Below are positions 12,859 to 28,520 of a stretch of DNA of 64,000 nucleotides, one piece after another (within the stretch, counting starts at the first letter, position 1; every line of letters begins with the position of its first letter). The stretch comes from Azadirachta indica. Taxonomy: Eukaryota; Streptophyta; Magnoliopsida; Sapindales; Meliaceae. A program made the position numbers and the translations under genes. The DNA is taken from positions 7,428,715 to 7,492,714 of the forward strand of contig CM040446.1 of the NCBI GenBank assembly GCA_022749755.1, in the 5' to 3' direction. A model generated the notes under the pieces. It was given only the letters and a program-made list of their open reading frames with translations. It was not told where the DNA came from and ran no database searches.

Positions 12859-13203
12859 TGGTATACAAACATCTCATCTCATCTTATGAATATTTGGTAA
12901 GAATGTCTAGTTTGCTTGAAAGGCAGAAGCTACTTAAAACAAAAGGGATGTGTTGTATGGATTACTTTGTTATTTCAACATTTGGTTTTGTTTTTTCTTT
13001 TGGGTTGTTTTTGGACTGTACTATGGATTTTAAGAAATTAAGGAAGCTCATTTTTAGATGTAATCATTTTGGTGGAGTCTTCATTTTTTATTTTGGTTTT
13101 AAAATAAGAGGTTTTAACACATATCACCCTTGACGTTTCAGATTTTCACTTTTAGAAAGTTTGAAAAAAGGCACATACCTCCTCTCTGACAATCTACTCT
13201 AGT

Positions 13204-13870
13204 TAGGTGTTATTTGTTTCTTTGACTGAAATCTGAATATAATTATTCAATACTTAAGAGTAGTTTATTTTTTAACTTAAGTCTGAAATTTATTAAGAAT
13301 ATCTGAATAGAAATAAGTTAAAAATTTTGACTTAAATTAAATAAGTAAATGTCTGAATAATTTAATATTTTTATTTTTTAAAAATATCCTTATCTTATTA
13401 ATTTATTTACTAACAAAATTAAAAGTCTAATTAATTATTTTTAACATATCTTTTCTATTGTGGGTTTTCTCTACTTATCTTCTCATTCCTATTTATTTTA
13501 TATTTTAATTATTACAATCAATTTGTATTTATGTAATTACAACTATATTACAATATGAGTTACTATTTTTTATTTACTTTTTATTGATTCTTATATCATC
13601 GATTAGAAATTATTTTTTTAAAAAATCATATATCAAATAAATAAATAATATATATACTAATATAATTTATTAATTTATTAATTTATTATTGTGCTAATAT
13701 AATCAAAATTATTATAAATATAATATATTATTTAAAAGGCTATATATGTAGACTTTTTATTTTGTCAAAACAAGTAATTTAATATTTATTTTCAGATGTT
13801 TTGAAATAAAAAAATAAACGTATAATTCAAATTCAAATTCGAATTCAAACTTTAATCATATTAAGAGTTT
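13204..13870. mobile_element. Non-autonomous repeat element (hAT-MITE-like), copy 1
   Basis: Collinear along about 0.67 kb with 19036-19730: shared phrases include ttgtttntttgactgaantctgaat at the left, tttattttttaaaaatatc in the middle and ttcagatgtttt near the right. There is no coding capacity. The left phrase and the partly complementary cagtca motif near the right end of the other copy suggest short inverted ends, but boundaries are uncertain. Confidence 0.65.
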
Positions 13871-15955
13871 AGAAAAAGAAAAAAAAAAAAAGAGATGCTA
13901 CTTAGTTAATTGTTTGTGCTAAGGGCAATTTAGAAAAACTGCAATCAACTTTACTCTTTATTTTTTTTTTTAACTTTGCAAAAGTAAATCAGAAAAATTG
14001 AATCCCCTCCATCCAAATTTTCTTGTCTTCTTCATTACATTCTGTTTTATCTCACTCTCTCAACTCAAACCATAACAATTTTTTTTTTTTTCAATTCTGA
14101 GTATTATTATTTTCTTGCTTTAAAATTCATGCAACAAGTGCCGGTAATCTTATTTAGCAAATTTTAACAATAAGTAGAAACATATTAATTCATTTTTATT
14201 ATTTTATAATTTCTTATTCTCACTAATTCGAAAATACATCACATAATTATTAAAACTCATCTAATAACAAAAGTCTAGTCTTTTGAATAAAGAGGTGAAA
14301 TCTCCTAGAAAGACCAAGACAAAAGATTTCCAACTATTTTTACAAGGTTAAGTATCGAATACAAATAAATTTGTAGGCGCATAAAATTAAGACAATGCGT
14401 CAACACTCATTCAATGAACAAACACGTGGATTGTCCAAAAGTAGACCTTTGCAGCTTCTCTTTAAATTTTTTAAATTTAATCGTCTTCCTTACTTCTTCC
14501 TTTCAATTCATGAAGCTAATTGTTCAAAAAGTTGTTTTTCACTTTCTTATTATATGCAATATTGATGGATTCATTGCATTAAACCAAACCCTTTGCTACT
14601 GGCAGCAGATTAGGGACGCAACAATTTAGGGGAAAAAGAGAAGGGAGCCCGTGAACTAGGTGGTAACAAAAAATTTGATGAGGCCACGAATTAGGGGAAA
14701 AGGAGAAAAGAGGCCATGATGGTGAAAGAGGGCAGCAATGGATTAACGGAGACAGAGAAAGGAAGCCATTATGGTGGGAGAGGACAACAATATAGGTAAC
14801 TTGGGTTACGGTTGAGGCTCTTGGGGTAGTAATTAAGCCCTAAGAGATGGCAGCGATAAGTTAACGGTGAACTTTAACTTTAAGAGAGGCGACTACTGCT
14901 TAAGATCAACCAAAATTTTCATTTTTATCTTTAATTACAAATTAAATTTTTAATGATATTTTTGCAATTGCAATAAAGATGTTAATTAATTAATGGTGTA
15001 ATAATGGTATGTGTGCTTTTCTATAATATTTCTAAGCGTTAAAATTTAAAACCTCGTGAGGAGGCATGAGTTAGAATCCATACAAGATTATTTGTAGTTT
15101 TCAAAGAATAGTATATTGTTAATATAATATCAATATATCTTGATAAAATTGTTTAGATTTTTATTATAAAAAGGAAACATAAAGATAGAAATAAGAAAAA
15201 CAGAAAAGAAAAAAGGAAAAATTAAAAATTCCTAATTTCCTGAAGTTTTGAGAGATATTATTTCTAACCAAAGATGTCTATTTGTTATTAGTGGGTTATG
15301 AATTCTTTAACCTAAAACACCGAATACAAAAGGGCTCTTGTTAACAACAATTTACTGTCAAGGAAGACCATTTTTGTAGTAGTGTTATTATCATCTGTTC
15401 TTCGTAAAACAATTGCTTTAGTCAAGTAGTAGATCTCACTTCTAAGTGTTAATGTCTATGTTTGATTCTTCCATGGACTTTGAGGATAGATTTCTCCCCT
15501 CATATTAATGGTAGCAGAAATTTTCCAATCGACTTAGAATACCTATCATCAAGTTAATGGTAGTAGCAGCGATAGCAGTAATAGTAACAATAATAGCAAG
15601 ATGAGTAGTAGTATTAAATATTAATAATCCTTTGTGTAGAGATAACATAAATTATCTATATTTAGACCCCATAATTTGGGAAAAGGTATATTCAAGTTCC
15701 TATTATTTCAAAAATACATAGCTAAACCCTCATTCTTTAATAATAAATGAAACATCCTAATTCGTACCTATCCGCACATATCCAATCCTTTAAAGATGGA
15801 AATTCGCTAAAAAAATTCTTCAATATTTGATACTAATTTGAAGCTCACTTTAGAAAATATTATAATTAACAAATCTCCTGAACACCGTATGTTTAAAATA
15901 TATATATTTCTAAATACAGCAGTAAATCATGAGCCATCAGCGACCTTCATCCTCC
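13871..15955. other. Intergenic DNA upstream of the GH9 gene
   Basis: The region at 14630-14900 is richer in G on this strand (repeated ggggaaaaagagaa and gatggtg phrases) but no frame is maintained. 15550-15620 has a tagtagtag/aataat simple-repeat character. I see no supportable gene. Confidence 0.45.
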
Positions 15956-15958
15956 TAC

Positions 15959-15966
15959 TTATAAAG
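15959..15966 (+). promoter_or_regulatory. Candidate TATA box of the GH9 gene
   Basis: ttataaag sits about 200 bases before the GH9 start codon in a less AT-rich stretch. That spacing would leave a 5' UTR of about 170 bases. Position and motif only; no transcript evidence. Confidence 0.4.
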
Positions 15967-16153
15967 GCCACTTCACCGATTAACCGCAAATAACGAACTC
16001 CTTAAGTCTTCCCGTCAATGCAATCCAGCCATAAATAAAATCAATTTCACTACTGAAGTCATAACCTCCTGTTTTTCCCTTTGCTTTTAATCTGAGATAA
16101 TTAACGGGCTCCCATCCTTTTCCTTCTTTGTCTTTTGTAATTCCTCACGTTAA

Positions 16154-18391
<2,238 letters not shown>

Positions 18392-18802
18392 ACCTTTTTT
18401 ACCAGTTAAGATATTGATTTGCATGTCCATTAATTGGGTCAGATTCTCTTTATGCTTTTAATTTTAATTTTTGGTCTCTAGTCACTTCAATTTCTTATTT
18501 AATTCGATAATTTTAGATCCATTTTTTTATAGAATCAAGTTGAATACTAGATTTTAGACTTCGGATTCGATTTGTAGAATTTGCAAGAGTCTTGAGGATT
18601 ATTGTATTTATAAACATGAGTCAAGTTTTTATATACACCCATTTTACTTACCGTTGTAATTTGAAACACATGCAGTCGAATACAATTATTTTAATTAAAA
18701 TTGAGATTTTATTTCTTTCTCTGGAAAACTATTTAAATAATTAAAATTTAAAATCTTCTATTCTATTGTGAATGTGCTTGTGATATATATATTTTATATA
18801 TG

Positions 18803-18934
18803 AGATAAGATTAGCAACTCCTTTATTTGACACAAAATTTTACATCAATTGTAAATCGTTGGATATAAATATATCCAACAATGTACAATTGATATAAAAT
18901 TTTGTGTCAAATAAAGAAGTTGCTGATCCTACCC
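18803..18934. mobile_element. Small palindromic MITE, about 120-130 bp
   Basis: Two long arms (gattagcaactcctttatttg at the left, with its near-perfect reverse complement ending gctgatc at 18928) run inward through acacaaaattttacatcaa to a short centre. Transcribed, it would fold into one hairpin. It shares the inner wording (acacaaatttacattaattg) with the MITE at 2816-3033, so the two may be distant relatives. It lies about 0.4 kb after the GH9 stop codon. Confidence 0.8.
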
Positions 18935-19035
18935 CTTTATATATATATACACACACACATACTTGTTTTATAAAACTGAAATAATTAAATTTGCAAGTAA
19001 TTCAATAATAAGTACTAGTATATATATTGTTTTCA

Positions 19036-19730
19036 TTTTAGGGATTGTTTGTTTTTTTGACTGAAGTCTGAATATTATTTAGATGTTTGAAAATTGTTTA
19101 TTTTTTAACTTATATCTGAATATTTATTAAAAATATCTTAATATAATTAAATTAAAAATTTTGACTTAAATTTGAATGAGAAAATATTTAAATAATTTAA
19201 TATTTTTATTTTTTAAAAATATCTCTATTTTATTAATTTATTTATGTAACAAAATTAAAACCGTATTTACCTAACAAAATTAAAATATCTCTTCTCTATT
19301 ATGGATCTCCTCTATTTATCTTCTAAATCCTACTTATTTTATACTTTAATTATTACAATAAATTTGTTTATTTATATAATTATAACTATATTATAATATG
19401 ATTTATTATTTTTATTAAACTTTTATTGATTTTTATATCATCGATTACACATTATTTTTTTTTAAAATATATCAAATAAATAAATAATGTACATACTAAT
19501 ATAATGTATTAATTTTTTATCTATTATTATAGTACTATAATCAAAATTATTATAAATATAAGTATATTATTTAAAATGGTATATATGTCAAAATATCAAT
19601 TTTCAAACTTTTTATTTTGTTAAAATAAACATCTTAAAAATTATTTTCAGATGTTTTAAAATAAAAAATAAACATATAATTTAAATTTATATTTCAGTTA
19701 GATTCACATTTCAGTCATATTCAAAGTTCA
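19036..19730. mobile_element. Non-autonomous repeat element (hAT-MITE-like), copy 2
   Basis: Second copy of the 13204-13870 family in the same orientation, with substitutions and small indels. Together the two copies bracket the GH9 gene at a distance. No coding capacity. Confidence 0.65.
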
Positions 19731-21685
19731 AAAAAAAAAAAAACACTACCTTAGTTTGAGGTTCAAATTATCATAAACTCTTTTTATACCTTTTAAATAA
19801 AAAATATTTTTACTCATAATAACAAAAAATTAGCTAAGAGTCGAAAGTAATAGAAAAGTAGCTCGCTGAGATAAATTATACTTTTTAAATGAAAGATATT
19901 TTTACCCCTTCTACTAACAGAGACATTGTATTTTTGGAAGAAAAAAATAAATTTTATTGCCCCTCTACTAATGGGTAGAAGTAACAAAAATTTAACTGCC
20001 CAGTTGAGATAAATTACATCTTTGAATATTATAGTGTTACATTTCCATAGATATTTTATGATTGCGAGGTATAGCCAAATGTAGAATAGTTAATGGAGAA
20101 TATCTCCCAATACAAAATTTGAAACATAGGAATTTAAAAAAAAAAAAAACCTTGAAAAATCTTATAAAAAACTTGAAATATGAAACACAAAAATTTTTAT
20201 ATCCATGTAACAGCACGCGCACACACAAGTAGAGAAAATCAATTGATTAACTATATAAGAACAAATTAATATCACCTTGCCTAATGATTTATATTTAAAG
20301 CATCACTAACATGAAGGAAATATGGCTGATGATTAATATTTTTAATTTTCAAATAAAGGAAAAGCAAATAGCGTGCATTACCAAAATAACTTGCTCAATT
20401 GATGTAGTAGATTTACTATACATGTATGTATATATTTTTCTAATACTTTTACTATCTTTTAACTTTAATATATTATAAATATAATTTATTAATACATCTA
20501 CTAAGTCATGTCTTTCATTTTTCATAAACTTATTTTTTTTCAAATACTTAATTAAATGAATATCTTTTATTTTTTAATAAACTATAAGAGTTGAAAATTG
20601 ATAAAGAAAAATCGTTATGAATGGAGAAAGAGAGTTGATCATGAAGAAGTAACCTTTCAATCACTTTTAGAACTTGCTGAAAATTTGCCTATTACAAACT
20701 ATAATTGAGTGTGTTTTAAAGAATAAAAATTTAATCAATCATTTTTGTCAAAACCTAAAAAAGAAAGAAACTTGAGAGTAGAGTTTACAAGCAATAGAGA
20801 CAATAAGAGTTATTTTTAAAACTAATGGGGAGTTATAAGAATTTTTTTTCATTTTAATATATTGTACAAGGGTAAATAAAGAACAGAGGTTTTTGAAGGA
20901 GTAACAATAGCATCACTCTTACTGTATATATATAAATTTTATTCCAATTAAAGACGTGTCAAATAAGTAAACATTTATTCAAATTAAATGATAAAGTTTT
21001 GCTTAATATATTCCTTTGCTTTTACATCACATAATACATAGAATGAAAGAAAAATGAAGCCATAAGTTAAAAAATATTTAATATGAATATTACGTTCCAT
21101 AAAAATATTTTCTAATAGATATATATATAATATTAATTTTAATATATGTTTAGGAGATTGGTTAGGATAGGATAATAATTAAAACAATTATTTCAGAAAA
21201 TGATAACTATTAAAATAATTGTGATTTTAATATTATTTTAGAAAAATAATATTGATGATTTTTTAATTTAACTTTACAACTACATGTTATTTTCAAATAC
21301 ATAATTTTTTTTATATAAGACATATTATTAAGTAAATGCTTGTATTTTGGAGGGCATTCCTTTCAATAAACTTTTTTTTTAATATAAATTAGTTTAAGAC
21401 ATTATAATTATAAATGCATATATATTGGCATACTTTTCTTTAAATTGAGAATTTTTAAAATTTTGTAAATATAATTGTTTATTTGTGGGTGGACCCTTCT
21501 TACGAATTGGAGGCCAGGCAACTATCTAAGTTGTTTAGAGTTAAAGTCGGCCATCATATTATTAATTGTTGGTTGTTGATTTGGTGGCGAGGGCAGTAGA
21601 ATAGGCAGCGGCCAGTCCGTTTGTTTCACTTAGTTTGTTCTTTGGTAGAGATATACTGTCATGGGTTATGGTAATTTTCTATGCA
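19731..21685. other. AT-rich intergenic sequence
   Basis: No gene, RNA gene or repeat could be supported. Short ORFs here (for example 20037-20228 and 20349-20543 on the minus strand) are low-complexity and lack recognisable content. Confidence 0.5.
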
Positions 21686-21691
21686 TTGCAG

Positions 21692-22000
21692 GTACAAAGA
21701 AAACAACAAAGGCATAAGGAGCTATTAAATAGAGAGTTTGAGATGAAGGATCCTGGAAATGCCAAGATGATTCTTCACATGGAGACAAAACAGCAAAAAT
21801 CTCGTCTTTAGCTCAAGACCGGAAAGTTGGTTGACAGGTATGGGATATCAAGTTCAAAATCTTTGTAGACACCTCTTGCTACTCACTTTGAATTATGGTT
21901 AGATCAATCACCAAAATCAAACTTGGAAATGCAATAAATGGTTAAGATACTTTATGCACATGCAGTGGGAAGTATGATATATGCTGATACATGAATAACT
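21692..22000 (+). pseudogene. Ty1/copia reverse transcriptase fragment
   Basis: The translation gives LNREFEMKDPGNAKMILHME, matching the conserved copia RT phrase 'L...FEMKDLG.A..ILGMEI', then after a stop TPLATHFEL and HAVGSMIYA, matching the downstream 'STPLA.HFKLS' and 'YA.AVGSLMYAM' region. Stops and small gaps break it. No LTR or other domain is adjacent. It is a piece of a dead retrotransposon, or possibly a retroposed piece. Confidence 0.8.
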
Positions 22001-22029
22001 ACTTATCATAAATTTGAAGTTGAAAGTTT

Positions 22030-22330
22030 GGGTGTCGAAACATAAACTTCACACTTACAGTGATTAATTGTTCAAATGGTGATGACGATGGTATCATGCA
22101 TAGAGTGTTCAAAAAAAACTTCTAATAATATTCACGATGACTTAAACGGATGACATTCAACGGTGGTCAATAGCGGTTGGTGGTGATCAACCTAGTTGTA
22201 TTACCCAATAGAAATATAATACATATATTTTCGTAGAATTTTGAAGTAATTAGGAGGATAAGTTGGTATTTTTCCTCAAAAAGTAACAATTTTAGTAACG
22301 AAACTAATGTTGAGGGGCTATACGATATTT
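22030..22330. repeat. Dispersed repeat related to 8440-8610
   Basis: The phrases gatgacgatggtatcatgca, gagtgttcaaa and cggtggtcaatag parallel those inside the element at 7900-8740. Boundaries are not defined. Confidence 0.45.
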
Positions 22331-22424
22331 AGGAAATAATGTAGAGGTAATGGAATATCATGCCAACAACATGGAGGTATCAGACATTCTCGATCCCTTC
22401 AAAAAATATCCAAACCTAGCCATT

Positions 22425-24152
22425 TGTTGTGTGATTCGTATAGTATGTTCATGATACCCACAAATGCACGGGATCATAACAAGTAATATAATGATAAGTG
22501 AAATATCGTTCTTAGGAGAAGTGATAATTTAGAGGTGGGCATGGTCCGATTCGATTCAGATTTTTGAAAAATCAAATTGAACCCGAAAATTTTGATCTCA
22601 AATTTTTGAGATTGGATCAAACAGAATAAAAAGAAAAATTTGGATCAAACTGGACCAATTATATGTTAGAATCAGATTAAAACCGAATCGATCTGTTCGG
22701 TTTTCGGGTCGGTTCGATTTTCGAATAAATTTATTATTTTTTAAAAATTTGCAGTGTATTAAATAACCTCGTTTTATGAAAATAAAATAAAACAACGACG
22801 TTTAGATGAAAAAATATTAAAAAAAATATTTTTGGTCCAATCTGATTTTTGAGACTAAACCGAAATCGGATTGAAAATTCTAAACTTATTCTGATTTAAT
22901 ATCTACATTGCCAATTAATTATTTTAATTTATTCGACAATCCCCCTCGAGATTAATCGAAATTATTTCGCACCTAATAATTTACTGCATCTTTATGTGAA
23001 AATAATTAAATAAAAGTGTATTATGATTAGTAATAATTTTCAATTAAACTATATAAATCATATTATTACATTTTTGTCTGACATGCAATTTATGGTATTT
23101 ATCACACAATCTAAATATGATATGCACTTCTCAGTTTATATTAATTCACATTTCATTTAAATACCGGCTAAATATTTAAAAGTATTAATGATCATGATAA
23201 ATACTAAATATAAGATATTAAATAAAAATAATACAATATTAGAAAGTGAATGCTTCCAATAGATTAAATTATTATTCTAAAAATAAGTTTACCCACACAT
23301 GAAATAGAGTACAAATTTGATCATAAAAAATTTAACAATCGAATACATAATTTTAATCAACACAAAAAAATGTTTAATTCAAGATAAAATTAAAAAGAAG
23401 AGAAAGAAAAACTAGATGACGAGAGCTTGAATTCACAAAGTTTAATCAGAATCTCCTAATCTCTTGATGAAATCTCCCTTCTTCTTGCTAAATTTTCCTA
23501 CTTCTTTCTCTCTAGCAAAATTTTCCTTTTTTCTCTTTAAAACTCTGTTTTCTCCAAGTGGCTAATATGACTACCTTGGAAAAAAACATGAAAACTTAGC
23601 ATATATCTAAATCTTGCCATCGAAATAGGATTCTACGGCTAAAATTTCATCCAAAAATCATTATTTTTAAGTACAGATGGCGCTAAAGTATTAAAGTGGC
23701 ACGAGAGCACGAGATAGAAAAATGAATGGTGCAACTCGCGCCCTAGTGGCAAGGTCGCGCCATGGCTGCTACCAAGAGACAAAATTTATGATTCCCGCAT
23801 GCCAGCGCCATTGGTTCTACCTGCAAAGGCAAATCATGTGAAAAATAATTACACCCCCTTACTTTTGATTATTTTGAATTTAGGTATCTATTTTGATGTT
23901 TTTATATTTTAGTTCTCATTTGCTTGTATTTTGGTCCTCGGAACAAGACTTGTAGTTTCCATGGATGGCTAGCAAAACGTGCTTTTATGCTCTATTTTCA
24001 TGTCTTTTATGTTAAAATACATAAACACCTACAAAATAAAACTAAATTGTTTACAAGGAAAAATAACTACCAAAATGAACTAAATAATACTAAGTATGTT
24101 ATTTCATGATAGATAATTTAAACACAATCATGTAACAAAAATTAAGATATCA
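22425..24152 (-). repeat. 3' LTR of the Athila-like element
   Basis: On the element's strand it begins TGATATCTTAATTTTTG and ends ...CACACAACA. It aligns with the 5' LTR over its length except about 22533-22900, where different sequence replaces about 150 bases of LTR. That accounts for the extra length (1728 versus 1455 bases). The two LTRs show frequent substitutions, so the insertion is old. Confidence 0.9.
22533..22900. mobile_element. MITE-like insert inside the 3' LTR
   Basis: Absent from the partner LTR. It starts gtgggcatggtccgattcga and contains multiple self-complementary 'cggttcgatttt / aaaccgaaatcgga' phrases, the style of a short plant repeat often seen with a gggcatggttcggttcgg start. 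Its arrival was accompanied by loss of about 150 bases of LTR. Exact ends are uncertain. Confidence 0.6.
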
Positions 24153-24166
24153 AATACCCCCCAAAC
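24153..24166 (-). other. Polypurine tract of the Athila-like element
   Basis: On the minus strand this reads aagtttggggggtatt, directly before the 3' LTR start. Position and G-run match plus-strand priming sites of Ty3/gypsy elements. Confidence 0.85.
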
Positions 24167-25880
24167 TTAACGTTTACTCGTCCTCAAGGAAAAAAAAAAT
24201 TAAAAGGCTCAACATAAAAAAATTAACTTCCTTACTTAACAAATTCATGGCCAATGAGAGTGCAACAAAATATAAATTCAATCATTTAAGTATCCAAGTA
24301 TTAATAAGATTTCATTTGATATACTTATGTGTAGTATGCGATGGTCATAAATTGATATCGTCTATCATATCATCTTTCACATTATCAGAGCATAGCATGC
24401 ATAAATGTTCAAACTTTAAATCTCACTAAGATGGTAACTCTCAAGCAAACACACTCGAAATTGGGTTAACACTTAAGTGTATGTGAGACAAACATCAAGC
24501 TTAGATTTTTGATGAAAAAATGATGCTCGCATATAGTTGAAAGAATATGCTATTTTTGATGTCATGATGGTGATTTTATGAAAGAAATACTACTAACTTA
24601 ATTTTTATGAAAATGGATATAGACTAATCAAATAACACATAAAATCAACATAGAACTTTTCTTCTAGTTGTAATGAGACTAATGGGTAAGATAAATAAAG
24701 GAAAGTATGGATCAAAGATAATTCAAAGCTTTAAGAACTCAAACATATGTCCACCTTCAAATTTCACTTAACAACAAATCTCACCATTACTCATTCATCT
24801 TCACTTTTATTTATTTATTTTTTTGAAAACACAACTCTTTTTATGTTTAGCCTTATTTTATCTTTTGACGTGAGAATTCATTGCTTAAGTAGGCAAGAGT
24901 CTTGGTTGCTCAATAAAATTAAGGCCATGTATTTTTATTCCTTTTTTCTATCCTTTCTTTTTTTAGTGTGCATCAATTAATACTCTTTTTTTTTTAACAA
25001 CAAGCACACAAGTAACACACAATGACCCCTAAAATTATTTTAAAGCATACATCATTATATTTCCAACATAGCTCAAAAGTTCCAGCAAGGAATAAAACAA
25101 TAAGCTATGGGAGTTTAGGTTTTGTTGGTTTTATAAAGGAAAAAGAGATTAACATGAGGCTCAAAGTGCTTAAGTAAGGATCATGTATAAGGTTGGTTAG
25201 AACGGTTCAAACAAGGCCTATAATTCTTTCTCATGTGTCATACAATTAATCTTAAATCCAAAACATGAAAAGTTAAGTCAAATAGCCAAAACAAAACATA
25301 ATGAGATCATTAGAATAAAATGATAACAAGAATAGATATTTGGTATTCATGTAACACTCAAAATTAATGCATAAAAGCTTGAAAGCTCACAGAAAAGGGT
25401 CATATGATTCTATATTATCTTGCATATTATATCCTAACTTTGTGAATTTATCAAATCAACATTCCGATCAATTTTGATATGAAGTGCATGTACAATATAA
25501 GCATGAACAAATAAAAACTAGTTAGAACGAGGATAAAATTATGGTATTTGATTAATATCTCATCACTTCAAATTGGCATGGCTAATTCATTTCTACAAAC
25601 CTCTCACAACGCAATGAAGCAACTCAAAAATAGAAAACAAACATGAAAAAAGTTACCTTAAAAACAAAAAAACTTACCACAAAAATCTACTTCACTACCC
25701 TCAAACTTAAACCCAACATTATCCTTAATGTTCAAAATTAAGGATCATGCAATGAATAGATTAAGTTGGAAATGACAAAAAATATATTCAAAATGCAAAG
25801 GGAAGGAAAAGAAATGGATAGCACTTGATTTGAATAACTCCTTTACGCATGACAAAGATCATCTTTTCCTTCTTAAAAAT
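24167..25880 (-). other. Non-coding 3' interior of the Athila-like element
   Basis: No maintained frame. Athila-group elements carry a long region after integrase, sometimes with an env-like gene; here nothing env-like could be recognised. Confidence 0.5.
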
Positions 25881-25884
25881 CTTG

Positions 25885-26700
25885 GGTTATCTCTCAAATA
25901 TCGCTAAGTTTAACATCTTCAGCCAAACCAAATTCTTCCTCAATCAAATAAGGTATTTATAAGAAATTTTCAATCACGAATAGATTCGACCATGTTGACT
26001 TAGGTTTGCTCGAAAACAACTTTGATCTCTAATTAAACATTAAAACATGATCACCTAGTACAAAATGTCTCCCAAGAACCATTCTCTCATGCCACTCCTT
26101 TTTTTCTTGCAAATTTTGGCATTCTTATATACTTCATTCCGAAACTTCTCTTATCTTTGTGAACATATACTATACAATTGTTTATGACATCTACCCTATG
26201 ACAAGTACTTGGCTTGTTTAAAGATTCAATGCTATGAAAAATTCTAAACTTAACATCTTCCTTATTCACCTTTAGCATCAACTCGCCACACTTAACATTA
26301 ATCAAAGCTCCACTAGTAGTTAAGAAAGGCTATAAAGAATGAGAGCAATCTTATGGTCTTTTTCCATGTCCAACATTACAAAATCTACTACAAATATGAA
26401 CTTGCCAACTTTGACTAATACGTCTTCGATTATCCTCCTAAGATGCTTGATTGATCTATCAGTCAATTATAGAGAAACGGTTGTTGCATTAAGTTTACCA
26501 AGTCCTAATTTTTTGAAAAAAGAAAGGGTAGTAAGTTAATACTTGCACCCAAATCACATAAAGTTTTTACAAAACAACGATTTCCAATAATGGAAGGTAT
26601 GGTGAAACTTCCTAAATCTTTTAACTTGATTGGCAGTTTCTTTTGCAAGATCATGTTGCATTCTTCATTTGACATCACCTTCTCATGCTCTCGAATCATC
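25885..26700 (-). pseudogene. Protease-region fragment fused to integrase tail
   Basis: Reading the minus strand from 26699: LQKKLPIKLKDLGSFTIP and CDLGASINLLP are the Athila/Tat-type aspartic protease region (the active-site DLGAS). They are followed by VNKEDVKF and HRVDVIN, the spacer that normally precedes RT. Around 26160-26200 the sequence switches to a KYIRMPKFARKK/WHERMVLG-like stretch and then a 'P.KLKS.WSGPF'-like stretch, which is the C-terminal end of integrase. RT, RNase H and the integrase core are therefore removed by one internal deletion. Stops interrupt the frame. Confidence 0.8.
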
Positions 26701-27279
26701 TTTTATTGGTCCCTAAGTTTTTAAGAAACTTAGTGTAAGATGAAATTTGTTGAATTACATCTAGGAAAGGGATGTTGATTGACACCTTTTTGAATTGCTT
26801 TAAGATCGTATTAGTTTGAAGATATTTCTTTAGCTTTGCCAACCTTTAAAGGAAAGGTATTGGTGGCACATATGCTGGCAGTGGCACATATTTTTTAGGA
26901 TGGCTTGATGCTTCCGATTATGATTTTGAAGAACAAGCTTCCATATAATGTTGGTGGTGTTTTTAACTTTCTCCTCATTATACTTGTTTTTTCTGGGTGG
27001 TGCATTAATGCGTTTCCCTTGTATTGCCTATTCTAAATTGCTTTTTGGCTCCATCAATTGTTTTCTACTTTGAAGTGTGATTGCCATTACTTACTCCTCT
27101 GGATTTGTCTTCGTATTGCTTGGCAAGGAATCTTGTTGCCTCTCCATCAACATCTTTGCCATTTTGCCCATTTATACCTCAAGATTCTGAATAAATGCCG
27201 TTTAATTTTGCAATGTAGTTTTGATCTTCATCATGAACTAGGAAGTGTTCACTGTAAACTGCGTAAGAGCATCTTCTAA

Positions 27280-28510
27280 ATTCACTTTCTTCTCTTAAGG
27301 TTGAAATTTAAAAGGTGGTTGCATGACATTTTGATTGTTTCTTCAAGACAAATTAGAATGATTCTGCCATATTTGATTATAGGTGTTGGAGTAAGGATTG
27401 TTCTACTGTTGATTATAATGCTCAATATAATGAACTTATTCTGAAGATGAAGGAGCGAAAGAGTTACCAACTTAGCATTCAGTGTTAGGATGATTACCAT
27501 TACATAGCTCACAAATCATTGGTAGAATATAAATGGCATTGGCTGTCATGGCTCCCAGTTGCTTAGTCAATGTATTTAGCTGAGTAGTTAGTGCAATAAG
27601 GTTTTCTACTTCATGAATTCCAAAAGCTTTCTTCAATGTCAAATGTCTAGTTGGCCATTGGTATGCATTGACAACCATCTCTTCTAACAAATCATAAGCC
27701 TCATCAATAGTCTTCCTCATTAAAGCACCTCTTACTGCTGCATCTTCAAGTGTTCTAGTTGAACTCCCTATACTATTATAAAATGTTTAAACTTGAAGCA
27801 ATTTGGGTAATCCATGGTGTGCGTATCTTCTCATTATATCCTTATACCTCTCACAAGCTTCATATAATGATTTTATTTCATGTTAGGAAAAAGTAGTGAT
27901 ATCATTCTTTAGCTTTGTCGTCTACGTCAGAGGGAAAAATTTTGTCAAAAATTTTTGAGCCAAATCATCTTATGTGGTGATGGTTCCAGAAGGAAGTGAA
28001 CTCAACCAGTTCTTTGCTTTATCCTTTCGTGAGAATGGAAAAAGTCTCAACTTAATAACATCATCTGACACATCGTTATATCTAAAAGTGTCACAAATCT
28101 CTAAGAATTTTGCAATGTGAGTGTTCTAATCATCATATGGCAAACCACTGAACTGCATTGAGGTTTAAATCATCTAAATAATAGCTAGTTTGATCTTAAA
28201 GTTGTTCGCTTGAATGGCCGGTCTTTTACTGCTGGTCGAAGCTCCATTAACTGTTGGAATAATATACTCTCTTAAAGCTTGATGGTCTTTGGCCCCAACA
28301 TTATCCCCAAGATTTGGTTCCACGGTGCTACTTTACAATTGTCTTGATGCTTCTCTCTTCTCTTTATATTCTTTCAACAAGTTCTCTCAATCTCAGAATA
28401 GAAAGGTAGTAAAATACCACTTCTTGCTTTTCTCATGCACCAAAAGAAAGCAATAAAAACAAAAATAAACTTCAAATTAAATTCAAGATTAACCTAAATC
28501 GATCTTAAAA
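27280..28510 (-). pseudogene. gag of the Athila-like element
   Basis: Minus-strand reading gives FRYNDVSDDVIKLRLFPF, KDKAKNWLSSLPSGTITT and AQKFLTKFFP, the conserved Ty3/gypsy gag core. Next come MRKTIDEAYDLLEEM and a zinc-knuckle-like CELCNGNHPNTEC near 27472-27510. Several stops and frameshifts break it into short frames. It is the first gene after the primer site. Confidence 0.88.
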
Positions 28511-28520
28511 GAACTTAATG

